Source: Cyathus striatus (Eukaryota; Basidiomycota; Agaricomycetes; Agaricales; Nidulariaceae). From it: a stretch of 64,000 bases of DNA. Made by a program: the position numbers and the translations under genes. The notes beneath the pieces are model-generated. The model made no database searches. It was not told the DNA's origin and saw only the letters and a program-made list of their open reading frames with translations. Positions 1 to 10,528 of the stretch are shown here, in pieces (within the stretch, counting starts at the first letter, position 1; each line of letters opens with the position of its first letter). The stretch lies in contig JAOVFP010000001.1 of assembly GCA_025738555.1 (NCBI GenBank), forward strand, positions 124,001 through 188,000, in the 5' to 3' direction.

Positions 1-1
1 A

Positions 2-967
2 ATGGAGTCAGATCCATCAGGTGAAATATGCCCAGACTTCAGAGGAGAAATCTTTGAAGACATGCGCAACATGGCCAGGGGGGGAAATGAACAGATGACG
101 GATGAAGAAGCAATAGAAAAACTGGTAATGACATGGCAGGCAACTCATCGGAGAAAGGTGACAGCGTGGGAGGCACAAATGCAGGCAGAAAATGAAGAGA
201 GGCAGCACCGTCAACTAGAGGAGGAACCACAATCCCCCCAGCCAGACGAGAACAGGGATGGACAAAGGGAGAACAATGGCAGACAATGGGTGGGTAGCAG
301 AGAGCCAAGCCCACGAGCAGATGGTAGACAGAGGCATAGGCACGACGAAGAAGAGGAAAGCAGACCGAGAAAAGTAAAACCTTTCATCTTTGACGCAAAT
401 GTAGGAATAGAGACTATGCCATTGACTAGACCAGCTCAATATGCTATAACCAAACTAAAGGATTGAGCATATGTCGAGATAGATTACTTCACACCACGCG
501 GGTGCAGCTTAGCAAAACACGAGAAATCCACGAGTTCAGCAGACACCCTAGGCTTCACAACAGGTGCAAATGGGACAATTGCACTCCAACCGTTATCAGC
601 AATAAACCCCCTGAAGAATATACGTCAGGACATAGAGTTGTCATGGAGCGAGGTAAACAAGGCATGACATGCCATGTCAAGACACATGGTGGAAATAGGG
701 GCACCAGTATGGCCAAAACATATAATACAGGCATTTTCGGACTTTTTGGGGGTTTTAGATGCACACCCCATACGAGAACAAGAATACGGAGACGAAACAA
801 TTGTGAAATATCAAGCCATAGTCAGGAGAGAGTGGCATGATCGGATGGAATTAGGCTGGGGCATGAACCTGGGCATAGTCAATAACATCCTGCTACAGCA
901 GATCCGACAAGACATCGTAATACAGAATGGAGCAGACAGAGCAAGAGAGGTCAGTACCACTCCATAA
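2..967 (+). pseudogene. Gag-like protein of the DIRS/Ngaro element, N-terminal part, two TGA stops
   Basis: One reading frame runs from the ATG at 2 to 967 and is broken only by TGA at 464-466 and TGA at 665-667. The first part is acidic and arginine-rich (residues about 60-130). The second part contains a stretch reading YVEIDYFTPRGC followed by a globular region rich in aromatic residues. Its place before RT and its composition fit a structural Gag that binds element RNA. Position 2 may not be the true start because the element begins outside the window. Both stops could come from arginine (CGA) or tryptophan (TGG) codons. The frame ends at 967 near a possible 5' splice site (GGTCAGT, about 949), and coding sense resumes near 1165 in another frame. 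Confidence 0.6.
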
Positions 968-1164
968 CATGAAAAAAAAGAAAACAATACTGACCTATGA
1001 ATTCCGATCCCCTTTTCTTTTTCCTTTTTACATATGCACACAAACGGCAATTCAATACACCTAATACGACATGCCATATGCCACTGCCATTGCCATTGCC
1101 ATATAAATACACCATTTGCCATGTGGGTATCAACATGAATTGTACGCCCCTCACCACTGGATAA

Positions 1165-1650
1165 ATGGCACAGTTGAATGCGATGGTGATGCGGGCATCG
1201 CAAATGCTATTGGAAACACCAAGGAAAAGGAGGTATGACCAGTCACGCTCACGATCTCCAAAAAGAGCAAGGATAACATCAGACTGACATGGCCAACAAC
1301 AACGGAGCATGTCACCATCCCCCAAAGATCAGACACCCAAAACCAACAAGTTTTTTCAGAAAGGCGCAGCGAAACCACAGAGCGTCACCGCTTGCGCCAT
1401 GTGCTTGGGACGACGCAAACACGAGTTCTCCAAGTGTGACAAACGACAACTATGGGATGGCTTCACCAAAGCATGGGCAATACGTGGAGAGAACAGAAAG
1501 CTCACCAAACCCAATGGCGACAGCATATGCTTCCAATGGCAAATGCCAACAGGATGCCTCGACACAACACACCCAGACCGACACTGCTGCTCAGGGTTTG
1601 GGAACACCGACCATGGTGCTCAGAAATGTCCTCGAGCAGAGAAGTTATAA
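1165..1650 (+). pseudogene. Gag C-terminus with basic region and Cys/His zinc-finger cluster
   Basis: In frame with 1309-1650 the sequence reads as a basic RS-like stretch (KRRYDQSRSRSPKRAR at about 1225-1272), then a TGA at 1285-1287, then two Cys/His clusters: CAMCLGRRKHEFSKC near 1393-1437 and a second ending CCSGFGNTDHGAQKC before 1650. Paired clusters of this kind are nucleic-acid-binding Gag tails. The frame overlaps the start of the RT frame, which is in another phase, so RT is probably expressed by re-initiation or frameshifting. The link to the upstream Gag part is probably an intron between about 950 and 1165; I infer this from frame and splice-like ends only. Confidence 0.6.
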
Positions 1651-3562
1651 ACCACTTACACCATACAAAGTCGAGAAGTGGGAGGAGAAACTATGGGCAT
1701 TTGGATTGGAGGAAAGGTATGAGAGGGTGGTTGAAGGTTTACGTTGGGGTTTTCAGTTTGGCATACCCGCTATTGCCAAAACATACACACCATCAAATCA
1801 CAAATCAATCAATCAATATGATGCGGCATACATGGATATCATTGAGAAGGAATTCAGAAGTGGAAGATACCTGGGACCACTCTCACGATGTCAAACAGAA
1901 GAACTCATTGGGCCATTCCAGTCATCTCCGGTATCACTCATTCCAAAAACTGGACCAGTGGGGCGATTTCGAGCAATACACAATTTCTCTTTCCCACACA
2001 AACCAGACAATGGAGTGGAGTCCATTAATGCTCACATTAAGGCAGAAAATTTTCCCTGTACGTGGGGTACGTTTTCAACAATATGCCTACTGGTGTCAAG
2101 ACTTCCCCCTGGATCACAAGCGTCAATCAGAGACGTGGCTGAAGCTTACAGAACAATACCAGCACACCCAAGCCAGTGGCCTGGACTCGTGGTCAAACTC
2201 AAAGGGGATGACAGTTATGCAATTAACACCAACAATAATTTTGGTATCACCTCCGCTGGGGGAGCATATGGTGAGGCAGCAGATGCTGCTCTGGAAATTG
2301 TTAGATATAGTGGTATTGGCCCAGCATCACGATGGGTGGATGATCACATTTTCATACGAATATTGCGAGAGCACCTTAAAGATTACAACAAACAGCGAGA
2401 GCAATGGAGAAAAGAAATCGAAGAGAGCGGAGGACAAACTCAGGAGCGATGTCGAATATGGTACAGAGGTAAAGAGATGCCAGACAGGCGACCAGAAGAA
2501 TATGATGAAGATATGCAAGCTGAGCTCAAAGATCTGGCCTGGGAAAAGAGACGAGCAAGCTTACAGGAAGAACCATATTGTTACAATGACGCAGACATTG
2601 ACGAGCTATCAGAACAACTGGGTACTGTATGGGAAAGCACTAAAACTGTTCTTTTTCAGTCAGTGGTACCTTTTCTTGGTTTTAGTTGGGATCTGGAGCG
2701 CAAAACTGTTTCTCTACTTGAAGCTAAACGCGACAAGTATTTGCAAGCAATTACAGAGTGGGGAAATAGAAAGCAACACACTCTCAAAGAAGTTCAAAAG
2801 TTATACGGAAAACTGCTCCATGTTACTCTCATTATTCCAAAGGGGAGAGCATACCTCACCAAACTCGAGGCCATGTTGGGAACGTACCACAACAATCCTT
2901 TCACTCCACACTTTCCATCGAAACACACAAATGAAGATCTTATTTGGTGGGAAAGACAACTCAGAGGACCAACATTGTCACGAGAAATCCCAGCACCAAC
3001 CTCAACAGAGGACATTGGCACATACTCAGACGCCAGCTCAGGCTTTGGGATCGGCATCACTATCGGACAGAAGTGGAGAGCATGGAGGTTACACCCCAAA
3101 TGGCAAACCAATGGGCGAGATATCGGGTGGGCTGAAGCAGTTGGCTTCAAACTTCTCATCAACACAATCATACATGAGAGACTCATCAAAACGAAGAGAA
3201 AGCAAGTCAGGGTACATGGGGACAACACAGGAGTGGTTGAAGGATGGTGGGCAGGAAGAAGCCGAAGCTGGAGGGTCAATGAAGTCTTCCGACGAATACA
3301 TGACCTTTGTGAGGAAAATGGCACAATGGTACACACAAGATATGTACCAAGCAAAAATAACCCAGCAGACGACCCATCAAGGGGCATCTACTCAGCATCA
3401 GCAAACCTCCTACCAAAAATCCTCATTCCAGACGCTTTACGGCCATACGTGTTCAACTTTGACGACCCAAGTACAAAGGATTGGCCCAGACCCTACCCGC
3501 TACAAAAGCCAGAAAAGCGGAACAGGCAAAATGGACAGTACAACCACTTCAACGAAAGATGA
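1613..3562 (+). CDS. Reverse transcriptase / RNase H of DIRS/Ngaro-like element
   Basis: Copies element RNA into DNA and removes the RNA strand. The frame is open from 1289, but the region 1289-1610 overlaps the gag zinc finger in another phase, so I choose the ATG at 1613 (about 649 residues). RT domain: a fingers motif around FRAIHNFSFP near 1966-1995, SIRDVAEAYR near 2124-2153, and the catalytic WVDDHIFI near 2335-2358, where VDD replaces the common YxDD. After a charged linker, the RNase H domain follows: TYSDASSGFGIG near 3020, the WAEA helix near 3130, HGDNTG near 3220 and DDPSR near 3370. No integrase follows. No stop codons interrupt it, unlike gag. DIRS-group RTs commonly carry this VDDxxF type motif. 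Confidence 0.9.
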   Translation: MVLRNVLEQRSYKPLTPYKVEKWEEKLWAFGLEERYERVVEGLRWGFQFGIPAIAKTYTPSNHKSINQYDAAYMDIIEKEFRSGRYLGPLSRCQTEELIGPFQSSPVSLIPKTGPVGRFRAIHNFSFPHKPDNGVESINAHIKAENFPCTWGTFSTICLLVSRLPPGSQASIRDVAEAYRTIPAHPSQWPGLVVKLKGDDSYAINTNNNFGITSAGGAYGEAADAALEIVRYSGIGPASRWVDDHIFIRILREHLKDYNKQREQWRKEIEESGGQTQERCRIWYRGKEMPDRRPEEYDEDMQAELKDLAWEKRRASLQEEPYCYNDADIDELSEQLGTVWESTKTVLFQSVVPFLGFSWDLERKTVSLLEAKRDKYLQAITEWGNRKQHTLKEVQKLYGKLLHVTLIIPKGRAYLTKLEAMLGTYHNNPFTPHFPSKHTNEDLIWWERQLRGPTLSREIPAPTSTEDIGTYSDASSGFGIGITIGQKWRAWRLHPKWQTNGRDIGWAEAVGFKLLINTIIHERLIKTKRKQVRVHGDNTGVVEGWWAGRSRSWRVNEVFRRIHDLCEENGTMVHTRYVPSKNNPADDPSRGIYSASANLLPKILIPDALRPYVFNFDDPSTKDWPRPYPLQKPEKRNRQNGQYNHFNER

Positions 3563-3686
3563 CACGAAGAATTATGGGCAGCAGAACACAATACATAGAA
3601 AGAACTCAACTCAATGAGAACGGGGACCAGCCCAAACCAGCCAGCTTCCAGTTAGACAAACTCGAACATCAAATAGAGACCGAGCA

Positions 3687-4859
3687 ATGCCATATCCACC
3701 ACAGCTCACCCCAAATCCTTCAAATCTTCGTCCACAATGCGCCGCAAAAGACAGGCTGGTGACCTGGAGGCCCATACAGACAATCATAACAAGTTCTTGG
3801 GGAGTTACTAGAGAGGATAGAGAACGAGTGGCAGCAGTAATGGAATTTGCCTGGGAAGAAAGTACACTCACCTCATATGCAAGCGGCCTACTATCATATC
3901 ATGTGTTCTGTGACAAACGAAACATAGGAGAAGAAGACAGGACCCCAATAAGACAAGAAATACTTGCCACATTCATAGCACAACTGGCGCATGTGTACTC
4001 GGGAAAAACAATACGCAATTATGTCCAAGGCATACGGGCATGGCACTTGTTACACCGCATCGCATGGAAAATAAACCAAGTGGAAATCGACAGCCTGCTA
4101 ACAGCAGCAGATAAATTAACCCCAGCAACATCAAAGAAAGAGAAAAGAGAGCCATACACTTTAGAATACATAGTGGCAATAAAGGATGGGTTGAACCTGG
4201 ATGTACCAAAAGACGCAGCCATATACGCATGTTTGACAACATGCTTCTATGCAACAGCTCGACTCGGAGAATTCACAGTGAAGCGAGAAAAGGATAAGTT
4301 CGACCCCTGCAGATACATCACCCCCAACCATCTAACCCACACTCAAGACCGCAATGGGAACCGCGTCACCAACCTAAGGCTACCCAGAACAAAAGTAGCA
4401 CCAGATGGAGAAGACGTATTCTGGGCGCAACAAAATTGGCCCTCAGACCCAGAGGCAGCGATGAAACATCACTTGGCCATCAACAAACCACCAGCGGAGG
4501 GACACCACTTCGCATACAGAAATGAAAAAGGCAAGTACAAGCCATTGACCAAGAAAGCCTTCATCAGCCGTATAGGGGAAGCAGTGAAAATAGCCGGTCT
4601 CCAACCCATCCCAGGCCATGGTATACGCATCGGATCCACATTAGAATACTTGCTACGAGGAATGCCATTCGACGTCATGAAATCCAAAGGTAGATGGTCA
4701 GGAGATTCATTCCAAATCTACCTGCGATGGCATGCACAGGTGATTGCACCATATATTCAAGCAATGCCCAACCTACACACCAACTTTGTCTGTTACACCA
4801 CCTATGAAACACAAAATGGCAACACCAGCTACCAAACGAGTAAGTTTAGTCTTTCCTAG
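3687..4859 (+). CDS. Tyrosine recombinase of DIRS/Ngaro-like element
   Basis: Integrates the circular DNA form by strand exchange through a covalent tyrosine intermediate. The 390-residue frame is uninterrupted. Catalytic residues can be placed: Arg192 in ATARLGEF, His311 and Arg314 in GHGIRIGST, Trp337 in KGRWSGD, and the nucleophile Tyr345 in FQIYLRW. The N-terminal half (residues 60-150) is a helical SAM-like core-binding region, including GKTIRNYVQGIRAWH. It starts 124 bp after the RT stop, in another frame. The ATG at 3687 follows a proline-rich stretch and the true start could differ. A stand-alone Crypton would carry the same domain, but the adjacent RT/RNase H argues against that. Confidence 0.9.
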   Translation: MPYPPQLTPNPSNLRPQCAAKDRLVTWRPIQTIITSSWGVTREDRERVAAVMEFAWEESTLTSYASGLLSYHVFCDKRNIGEEDRTPIRQEILATFIAQLAHVYSGKTIRNYVQGIRAWHLLHRIAWKINQVEIDSLLTAADKLTPATSKKEKREPYTLEYIVAIKDGLNLDVPKDAAIYACLTTCFYATARLGEFTVKREKDKFDPCRYITPNHLTHTQDRNGNRVTNLRLPRTKVAPDGEDVFWAQQNWPSDPEAAMKHHLAINKPPAEGHHFAYRNEKGKYKPLTKKAFISRIGEAVKIAGLQPIPGHGIRIGSTLEYLLRGMPFDVMKSKGRWSGDSFQIYLRWHAQVIAPYIQAMPNLHTNFVCYTTYETQNGNTSYQTSKFSLS

Positions 4860-4958
4860 CAATTGGGGCCCGAGACTCACTTGTTGCGTCAAGCCTAACA
4901 TGCGGGAGTCGGTGTGCGCCTCGGTCTCCCAGCTGAAGAAATAAAATCAAGTTGGGAG

Positions 4959-4977
4959 GTGTGCACTGCGTGCACAC
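4959..4977. repeat. Perfect 8-bp-arm inverted repeat downstream of the recombinase gene
   Basis: GTGTGCAC and GTGCACAC flank a TGC loop about 100 bp after the recombinase stop. Elements of this class end in split or inverted terminal repeats that pair in the circular form. This is a candidate part of that structure, but the matching left end is outside the window. Confidence 0.4.
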
Positions 4978-5201
4978 TCTCACCCACATCCTTCCACCAC
5001 AGCCATTAGAAATAGTTTAGTTCACATTACCGATACCCTGCGTAATATACATCCATAGCCAGATACAACCTGAAGCGTGCGAGTCAAAGATGATATATTT
5101 CATCGTATCCGAGTCGCCCACCTGGCGTCTACGTACTGTATTCATATTCGTATCAATTTTTTAACATTACATGCCACAATCAATGTAAGTATTTCTTTAA
5201 G

Positions 5202-5255
5202 TTAGGGCGCTCTCCGGCAGATCTCCTGTGCCAAGAAGACTCGAGAGCGCTCTAA
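5202..5255. repeat. Inverted repeat, 13-bp arms, possible right terminus of the retroelement
   Basis: Arms TTAGGGCGCTCTC (5202-5214) and GAGAGCGCTCTAA (5243-5255) pair with one mismatch around a 28-bp loop. No coding sense is seen after this point, so it may mark the end of the retroelement. The function is inferred from position only. Confidence 0.35.
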
Positions 5256-6739
5256 TGCAGCTGGTGGACGAGATGATGTGTACGATATGGAAGATAGCAG
5301 CAGGGACTGTCAATGCGATGATCATCCATAGTGCTCATTGTTGTTGAACTGTACTATGACTCATCCCCAACGGGAAGTACTTACCCAAATCATCTACCCT
5401 TTTATGAAATGCTACAGATAACTTAATTCTCCCAGTTCTAGCTGTGCAAATAATTACAATGACATGGATCTAAATATGTATCTACCAAGAGTTTGATCAT
5501 TTTATGCGGTGTACTTCAAAAACTAAAATGCACAGGTAGTATCCCCTGTATGCATGATTACTATGCTGTCAGTACAGTGATGTAGTTCCTCATGTGGAGC
5601 ATCATACCGGTCCGATGTCATGAACTTCCATATAAATACAGTATGAGACAACAGTTTGGTAGCCTCCATACAACCCTAAATTCAATTTCTACATAAATTC
5701 ATAATGGGAGACACTGATATACCAATTGATCTCTTAATAAAGTACACTGATCAAATTCTGACATTCAGTCGAGTTTACGGTGTGTAGTTTTATAATACCT
5801 CTCAATTTCTCACTCTCATTACGCTTCAGCTGCTGTTATAACTTTCCTTGCCTATGATATCATATACTGTTTCTTCGATGAGGTATTAGTATCCACACTT
5901 TGCAATATAACTTTAATAAACAAGTGAAATTACAGGTGAAATATATTTGGTGGTGAGATCAGTATAGTATCATTTTCAAAATAGCTCACAGTATTCTTCA
6001 TTAATTTTCCAGCGGAATGAAATGGTCAACACCCAAGGTACTTTACATCATTACACGCTATTATATTCCCACATATCTCTTGTAAGATTCAATCTACAAA
6101 TTCAGAAATAACTTAACTCTTTGACTTTGCAGCATCTGTGCATTCACTGGTATTAACATTTAAATTCAATCTCAACAGTATTTAAACTGAAGCGTGACCT
6201 TCTAGCTTCATATACCACTTTGTTTCGAAATGTGTCAACGAACATTAGTTATTCTGACATGACTCTACTGTCTCTCAAGCTGAAACAGTGTGATTAGTTG
6301 TAGCAATGTAGTTACTATTGCACCTAATGGAATCTGACATAACCTTGCAGCTGTCGCGAGACGATATGGTTCATCGAACTGTAGGTACTTGAAATTAATT
6401 GAGGTAGTCCTCTTAATTAAAAATTAACAAAATTCACATAGTGGAGGGATATATTGGACTGCAACCGACATTATCTTTGCGTTTCGAGTTAGTGCGTTTT
6501 ATGGAAATCGCAGACGAAGTAAGCATCTCCACTTACCTATGATAATAATACAAGACTAATAAATAATAATTCTTAGTTGTCTTTTTTCTAGTTCTATCTT
6601 TATTTGGTCAGTTACAGTGCGGTGTGTTCATCATTACTGACCCATATGTGGAAATTTACTAGTACAATTCTCAGTTTGGTTCATATTTTTTTTCAATTAT
6701 CAAACTCTAACTGTCAACACAAGTTACTAATAACAACCA
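5256..6739. other. AT-rich interval without recognisable gene
   Basis: About 1.5 kb with stops in all frames and no recognisable protein motif, RNA gene or long repeat. A short open frame at 6604-6801 runs into the start of the next element and has no family resemblance. It may hold decayed exons of the membrane-protein fragment seen at 9073, because the 2.27 kb element lies between them; I could not find splice-compatible exons to support this. Confidence 0.4.
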
Positions 6740-6747
6740 ATATATTG
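6740..6747. repeat. Target-site duplication ATATATTG, left copy
   Basis: ATATATTG directly abuts the left end of the 6748-9014 element and is repeated exactly at 9015-9022 against its right end. An 8-bp duplication is what Zisupton/KDZ-type and hAT-type transposons make. Confidence 0.85.
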
Positions 6748-9014
6748 GAGTTCATTGCACTCCTCCACGAAATTAGGTGGAGTCCACCTGAAGTCCAGTG
6801 AAGTCCACCTGAAGTCCAGGACTCTACCTGGACTCTACCTGGACTCTACCTGGACATCACTGGACTCCACCTGAACTATGAATACTGCTATTCTGTGTAC
6901 AGTTCAGGTTGAGTTCAGGTGCAGTACAGGACAGTCCAGGTACAGACCTGGACTTCAGGTGGACTACTGGAAATCACCTGGAAATCACTGATTTAAGCCA
7001 CTGGACTTCAGGTAGAATACTGGACTATTGAGTGCCTGGACTCTACCTGTACTAAGTAACTTAGACATTACCTGGAGTTCACCTGAACTCCAGCTGGACT
7101 CTACCTGTACTAAGTAGCTTAGACATTACCAGGGGTTCACCTGGACTCTACCTGGACTCTACCTGGACTCTACCTGTACTAAGTAACTTAGACATTACCA
7201 GGGGTTCACCTGGACTCTACCTGAACTCTACCTGGACTCTACCTGTACTAAGTAACTTAGACATTACTTGGAGTTCACCTGGACTCTACCTGGACTCTAC
7301 CTGGACTCTACCTGGACTCTACCAGTACTAAGTAGCTTAGGCATTACCAGGGGTTCACCTGGACTCTAGCTGGACTCTAGCTGGACTCTACCTGGACTCT
7401 ACCTGAACTCTACCTGTACTAAGTAGCTTAGATATTACCTGGAGTTCACCTGGACTCTACCTGAACTCTACCTGAACTCTACCTGGACTCTACCAGTACT
7501 AAGTAGCTTAGGCATTACCAGGGGTTCACCTGGACTCCAGCTGGACTCTACCTGGACTCTACCTGGACTCTACCTGAACTCTACCTGTACTAAGTAGCTT
7601 AGATATTACCTGGAGTTCACCTGGACTCCAGCTGGACTCTACTTGAACTCTACCTGTACTAAGTAGCTTAGATATTACCTGGACTCTACCTGAACTCTAC
7701 CTGTACTAAGTAGCTTAGACATTACCTGGAGTTCACCTGGACTCTACCTGTACTCTACCTGTGATACTGTGTGCTGAATGTAACACTATATATTGATTGT
7801 GACTATGTATTGAGTGTGTGTTGAGTGTGTGTTGAGTGTCAAACTGTGCATTGAGTGTGACATTATGCATTCAGAGGAGTGTCACACTAGATACATAGTG
7901 TCACGCTGGATGCATAGTATCACACTCAATGCTCAGTATCACACTCAACACACACTCAACACATAGTGTTAGACTCAATACATAATATCACACTCCATGC
8001 ATAATCACACTCAATATATAGTGTTACACTCAACACACAGTGTCACAGCTACTAGTACAAGCAAAGTCTAGGTAGTATTCAGGTAGTGTCCAGGTAGTAT
8101 CTTGGCTAATTAGTACAGGTAGAGTTCATGTAGAGTCCAGGTAATGTCCAAGCTACTTAGTACAGGTAGAGTCCAGGTAGAGTCCAGCTGGAGTCCAGGT
8201 GAACTCCAGGTAATATCTCAACTACTTAGTACAGGCAGAGTCCAGGTAGAGTCGAGGTGAACTCCAGGTGATGTCTAAGCTACTTAGTACAGGTAGAGTC
8301 CAGGTAGAGTCCAGGTAGAGTCCAGGTGAACCCCTGGTAATATCTAAGCTACTTAGTACTGGTAGAGTCCAGGTAGAGTCCAGGTAGAGTCCAGGTGAAC
8401 CCCTGGTAATATCTAAGCTACTTAGTACTGGTAGAGTCCAGGTAGAGTCCAGGTGAACCCCTGGTAATATCTAAGCTACTTAGTACTGGTAGAGTCCAGG
8501 TAGAGTCCAGGTGAACCCCTGGTAATGTCTAAGCTACTTAGTACAGGTAGAGTCCAGGTAGAGTCCAGGTAGAGTCCGGGTGAAACCCTGGTAATATCTA
8601 AGCTACTTAGTACTAGTAGAGTCCAGGTAGAGTCCAGGTGAACCCCTGGTAATATCTAAGCTACTTAGTACTGGTAGAGTCCAGGTAGAGTCCAGGTGAA
8701 CTCCAGGTAATGTCTAAGCTACTTAGTACTGGTAGAGTCCAGGTAGAGTCCATGTAAGAGACAGGTAGCTGGTAAGTACAGAGTCCATGTAGAGTTCAGG
8801 TAGAGTTCAGGTAGAGTCCATGTAGGAGACAGGTAGCTAGTAAGCCCAGAGTCCAGGTAGAGTTCAGGTAGAGTCCAGGTAGTTGGCTCTAACTGAAGTC
8901 CACCTGAAGTTTACTAGAGTTCACCTGTAGTCCAGTAGAGTCCAGTAGAGTCCACCTGGAGTCCAGAAGTCTACCTGAAGTCCACCTGATCTTGTGGAGG
9001 AGTGCAATATACTG
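6748..9014. mobile_element. Non-autonomous palindromic repeat element (short derivative of the 16847-25586 transposon)
   Basis: The 2267-bp element has no coding capacity and is bounded by exact ATATATTG duplications. The left end reads GAGTTCATTGCACTCC and the right end, reverse-complemented, CAGTATATTGCACTCC. Both ends share the core ATTGCACTCCTCCAC with the 8.7 kb transposon at 16847-25586. The left arm (about 6770-7770) is built of repeats of CTGGACTCTACCT with a longer unit containing TACTAAGTAGCTTAGA; the right arm (about 8040-8990) carries the same units in inverse orientation, so the whole element is a giant imperfect palindrome. The centre (7775-8045) is itself palindromic, made of TGAGTGTG-type and CACACTCA-type words. 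It presumably moves with transposase supplied by the larger element. Confidence 0.85.
7775..8045. repeat. Palindromic core of TGAGTGTG / CACACTCA words
   Basis: The first half is dense in GTGTTGAGTGTG and GCATTGAGTGTGAC, the second half in the inverse words CACACTCAACAC and TCACACTCAATG. A related word set reappears as a direct array at 33415-34215, within an insertion in the Ty3 element. Confidence 0.7.
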
Positions 9015-9072
9015 ATATATTGCATGTCATTATAGAATCAGAAAATGGTTTTATTGTTCTTGGACACAGTAT

Positions 9073-9435
9073 ATGTTTGAAGAAAACAAATCCAGAGAAC
9101 AGATATCCTCTCTGAATTTTGCGCACTCTTTATTTTGGATACACTGCCGCATTTCACAGTATGTTCAATATATTATTCAACAAGCAGTTATTAATTTCCT
9201 TACAACAGCTATCTTATTTCTTCTAACAGTAATTAAGCTAGGAAAACAGACCATTCTCACTCATGGGGGGCTGAGAAATCTTTTAAGAAACAAAGAAAAT
9301 ACATTTCCTATTATTACAGCATTTATCCGAGATGGAACACTGTATTTTGCAATTGTCTTTGGTAAGGGGATCTTGCTATCAACTTCAGCAGATAATCTAC
9401 TGATATACTTATGTGTATTACAGCATATACAATAA
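9073..9435 (+). pseudogene. Fragment resembling a basidiomycete multi-pass membrane protein (DUF6533-like)
   Basis: The 120-residue frame has two hydrophobic segments (about residues 38-55 and 88-108) linked by a polar loop. The order hydrophobic segment, polar loop, FIRDGTLYFAIVFG, hydrophobic segment resembles the later part of basidiomycete seven-helix proteins of the DUF6533 type, where an xYRDGxxYF motif precedes a membrane helix. No N-terminal helices are found in frame, and the 2.27 kb element lies just upstream, so this is probably an exon or remnant. The assignment rests on motif memory alone and may be wrong. Confidence 0.4.
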
Positions 9436-10528
9436 TTATGATGTGGTGTTCCATGAATAGTTTTGATCTGAACAATCGTACTATCCTTTATTTGGACCCG
9501 TAATTTCCTTTCCAGGTTATTCTCTCCTCGTTGATTTACTTATACTTACAGGTGGTATGATGCAGCGATGTCATTTGCAGTAAGTTGAGTGTCTATATTA
9601 TAGATTAATATTGATATATATCTAGGGATCGCGGCTAATACTGAGCCTACGAAAACTCTCAGACATCAATAGAAGTTCAAGTGCACCAATGGTGTCTAGG
9701 TCAATATTTTTTGCCCAATCAGCGCGTAGGACAACAGACATACCCCTGGAAGATGTATTTCAAAACAGAGCAGTTAGCATGTAAAAAATTAATTATTATG
9801 CTTGATTGATGGTGTCTAGTAGCTGACTCAAATTACCCTACATAGTGTTTAAGGGCTTGCGCATAAATTAGAAGTATAGAATCTATTTAATTGGAGATGG
9901 ATAAGGGCATTACTGGCCATCAACAGACTTCGATCTGCAATGGTTCACAAGTGGGCAAAATGTTCCCAGTGAACAAGACCACTGGCAACTACCATCTCGT
10001 ACTGACTAGTTCATTCCTGGGGTGGATGTCGTGTTGCGAAGATTTGTGTTCGTGATGGGCAGTGGCATTTGGAGTTGTAGAGGTGGGAAAGCGAGCTGTA
10101 AGGTGGTTGGTGCGTCCTTCGTGCATGTTCTTGGTGCATGCTGTGGTTTTATCAATGGCCATGATGGCGATGAGGCCTGAGGGCTTAGGGGTAGGCCTGC
10201 GCATGGGTTGATCTTCCACTATCCGTAATCCGAATTATGGCTATCCACCGGATATGGGTACGGATCAACGATTATTACGGATATTCGGCACCCATCCATG
10301 CTAATCCATGCTAGAGTTTATATAATTGAAATTATTGTATCTGCTGTATTTCAGCATACTGTATCTACTTCAATTCTTAATCAAATTTCATGATCTTTTT
10401 ACTGTTGGACTCATAAAATTCAGGAGAGTAAATTTAGATAAATAAAATACAGAATACATGTAGAGAAAAAACGAATAAAGCGAAATTGGTGCTACAATTA
10501 CAAATATTCCTCAAGTTTTAGCAGTTAA
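9436..10528. other. Interval without recognisable gene
   Basis: About 1.1 kb. A short minus-strand frame at 9989-10219 is low-complexity and matches nothing I recognise. No RNA gene or repeat array is seen. Confidence 0.4.

Larger units (their letters stand above)
1..5260 (+). mobile_element. Tyrosine-recombinase retrotransposon, DIRS/Ngaro-like (left end outside window)
   Basis: Gag-like ORF, zinc-finger exon, reverse transcriptase/RNase H and tyrosine recombinase follow in that order on one strand, with no aspartic protease or DDE integrase. This is the arrangement of DIRS/Ngaro-type retroelements, which integrate through a circular intermediate using a tyrosine recombinase. No methyltransferase domain is seen, so Ngaro-like is more likely than true DIRS. 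The left terminus lies before the window. The right terminus is not certain; inverted repeats at 4959-4977 and 5202-5255 are candidates for terminal structures. RT and recombinase frames are open, but gag has three TGA stops, so this copy looks recently inactivated. Confidence 0.85.

Noticed and set aside
1452..3617. A 721-residue frame overlapping the RT gene
   Set aside because: It is the +1 shadow of the RT/RNase H frame, which carries all recognisable motifs.
3687..4859. Stand-alone Crypton
   Set aside because: The recombinase gene directly follows an RT/RNase H gene on the same strand, which fits DIRS/Ngaro elements.
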